DNA of 54,750 nt from Planctomycetota bacterium (GTDB taxonomy: Bacteria > Planctomycetota > Phycisphaerae > Phycisphaerales > SM1A02). Below the pieces are notes generated by a model. It made no database searches. It had not been told where the DNA came from and saw nothing but the letters and a program-made list of their open reading frames with translations. Position 1 is the stretch's first letter, and every line of letters begins with the position of its first letter. Positions 54,022 to 54,750 of the stretch are shown piece after piece. A program made the translations under genes and the position numbers. The stretch lies in the NCBI GenBank assembly GCA_024230295.1, contig JAAERN010000152.1, positions 1 through 54,750 on the forward strand, written 5' to 3'.

Positions 54022-54040
54022 ATGCGCAGACTATCCAAGG

Positions 54041-54628
54041 TCAATCGGGTCCGGAGGGAACCATCTTGGTGGGGTCCACAAGACCGCCTTTTGTGCGGAG
54101 TAGCCGCTCCACGGCCACGATGCCATCATCTTCGACGAAAAAGAGATCGCGGGCCGAAGCGCGGACGAACCGATGGTGTACGAGGTCGTCGAGCATGAGA
54201 AGCAGCGAGTTCATCGCGCCGTCGATATTGACCAGCCCGATCGGTGAGCCATGCTCGGCCAACTGCCGCCCAACGAGGGCTTCGAAGAATTCCTCAAGCG
54301 TGCCGAGTCCTCCAGGAAGAACCAGTACACCGTCGGCCAACTCAAGCAGTCGGCGACGGCGTTCTCGCATCGTGTCATAGACCTCCAACTCGTCGCAGTC
54401 GCGCGATGCCTGCTCAAGTTCGACCAACCTCTGCGTGGTGATGCCGATGAGCCTTCCACCCTCGGCCTTGCAGCCTCGTGCCAGCGCGCCCATCAATCCG
54501 ATGCTTCCACCCCCGTAGATCACGGTGACGCCGTGAGTAGCGAGGGCCCGTCCAACGGCTTCGGCGGCGTCATGAAGTCGTTTGGAGGCCCGAGTGGATG
54601 AACTGCAATAGACCGTGATGTGTTCCAT
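54041..54628 (-). CDS. LOG-family protein (cytokinin riboside phosphoribohydrolase-like)
   Basis: Protein of the LOG/TIGR00730 family, whose characterised members release free bases from nucleoside 5'-monophosphates. The hallmark PGGxGTxxE motif is LPGGLGTLEEFFEAL, and the N-terminal nucleotide-binding YGGGSIGLMGALA is intact. Length 195 residues, typical. In non-plant-associated bacteria the real substrate is usually an AMP-like nucleotide rather than a cytokinin. It precedes lpxI by 19 bases on the same strand and is likely the first gene of that operon with the methyltransferase gene. Confidence 0.88.
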   Translation of the reverse strand: MEHITVYCSSSTRASKRLHDAAEAVGRALATHGVTVIYGGGSIGLMGALARGCKAEGGRLIGITTQRLVELEQASRDCDELEVYDTMRERRRRLLELADGVLVLPGGLGTLEEFFEALVGRQLAEHGSPIGLVNIDGAMNSLLLMLDDLVHHRFVRASARDLFFVEDDGIVAVERLLRTKGGLVDPTKMVPSGPD

Positions 54629-54691
54629 GGACGTTCAGGGTATCTCGGCTGATGACTGGCTGCGGAGCCCCATGTCGGGCATCATGGGTGT

Positions 54692-54750
54692 GTGACCACG
54701 CACGTACTGCTACTGCTTCCAGCCGCATTCCTTGTCGGTCTGGCTTTGAC
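54692..54750 (+). CDS. Possible start of a membrane protein, cut by the window end
   Basis: A GTG at 54692 opens a frame of 19 complete codons up to the edge, reading a hydrophobic start (HVLLLLPAAFLVGLALT-like pattern). It diverges from the LOG-family gene. Too little is present for a family call, and a chance frame cannot be excluded. Confidence 0.3.
   Translation, partial: MTTHVLLLLPAAFLVGLAL

Overview
This window reads as a chromosomal segment of a Gram-negative planctomycete, most likely of class Phycisphaerae (inference). Supporting signs are two pseudopilin-like proteins (the first with the H-X9-DG motif), C-terminal dockerin-like repeats of the D-x-D-G-N-G-x-x-x-V-D-D-L-L type on secreted proteins, squalene-hopene cyclase, lipid A genes (lpxI and lpxL types), LolCD- and ExbD-type envelope systems, and many small gene clusters on both strands. 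GC content looks moderately high. No rRNA, tRNA, insertion sequence, prophage or CRISPR array was recognised, so this looks like core genome rather than an island.

Layout. 0-2.6 kb: an ECF sigma/anti-sigma pair and a pseudopilin. 2.6-6.4 kb: a membrane endonuclease/phosphatase-family protein, an SLC13/DASS anion transporter with RCK_C domains, and a HAL2/CysQ-type phosphatase. 6.5-12.8 kb: a respiratory cluster on the minus strand in the order nuoI, atpZ-like, atpI-like, atpB, atpE, atpF, atpH, a SIMPL-domain gene, atpA, ending in a strong terminator. The gamma, beta and epsilon genes are absent. 12.9-15.8 kb: trkH-trkA potassium uptake. 16.0-17.9 kb: an HU/IHF protein and the replicative helicase DnaB. 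18.0-22.6 kb: a Ca2+/Na+ exchanger diverging from an ECF sigma, a membrane protein and a secreted helical protein, followed by half of an oligopeptide ABC transporter.

23-27.5 kb: a minus-strand cluster with a membrane-anchored coiled-coil protein carrying a BRCT-like C-terminus, a lipid A acyltransferase, a response regulator and two unknown proteins. 27.8-29.1 kb: lysine 6-aminotransferase. 29.2-33.4 kb: a pseudopilin, a secreted GH13 branching-enzyme-like protein with dockerin-like repeats, and a second secreted dockerin-like protein. 34-35.1 kb: a MalK/UgpC-type sugar ABC ATPase. 35.2-38.4 kb: a FIST-domain protein diverging from squalene-hopene cyclase. 38.5-42.3 kb: an RluA-type pseudouridine synthase, a lipoprotein and ClpC. 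42.5-45.1 kb: LolD- and LolC/E-type proteins. 45.1-47.1 kb: NAD(P)HX epimerase and an HpnB/CrtQ-like glycosyltransferase. 47.1-49.8 kb: SurE, a TonB-like protein, ExbD and a STAS protein. 49.9-54.6 kb: GyrA, a TlyA-like methyltransferase, LpxI and a LOG-family protein. The first codons of a further gene lie at the right edge.

Common themes are energy coupling (ATP synthase, NuoI, Trk, ExbD/TonB), envelope building (hopanoids, lipid A, lipoprotein export) and signal response (two ECF cassettes, a response regulator, STAS, FIST). Translational coupling through ATGA or GTGA overlaps is very common and defines many of the operons. The most unusual parts are the rearranged ATP synthase cluster (SIMPL gene inside, repeat-extended c subunit, intercistronic hairpin, orphan nuoI, early terminator), the BRCT-like envelope protein, and a CIRCE-shaped inverted repeat of unrelated sequence in front of clpC.
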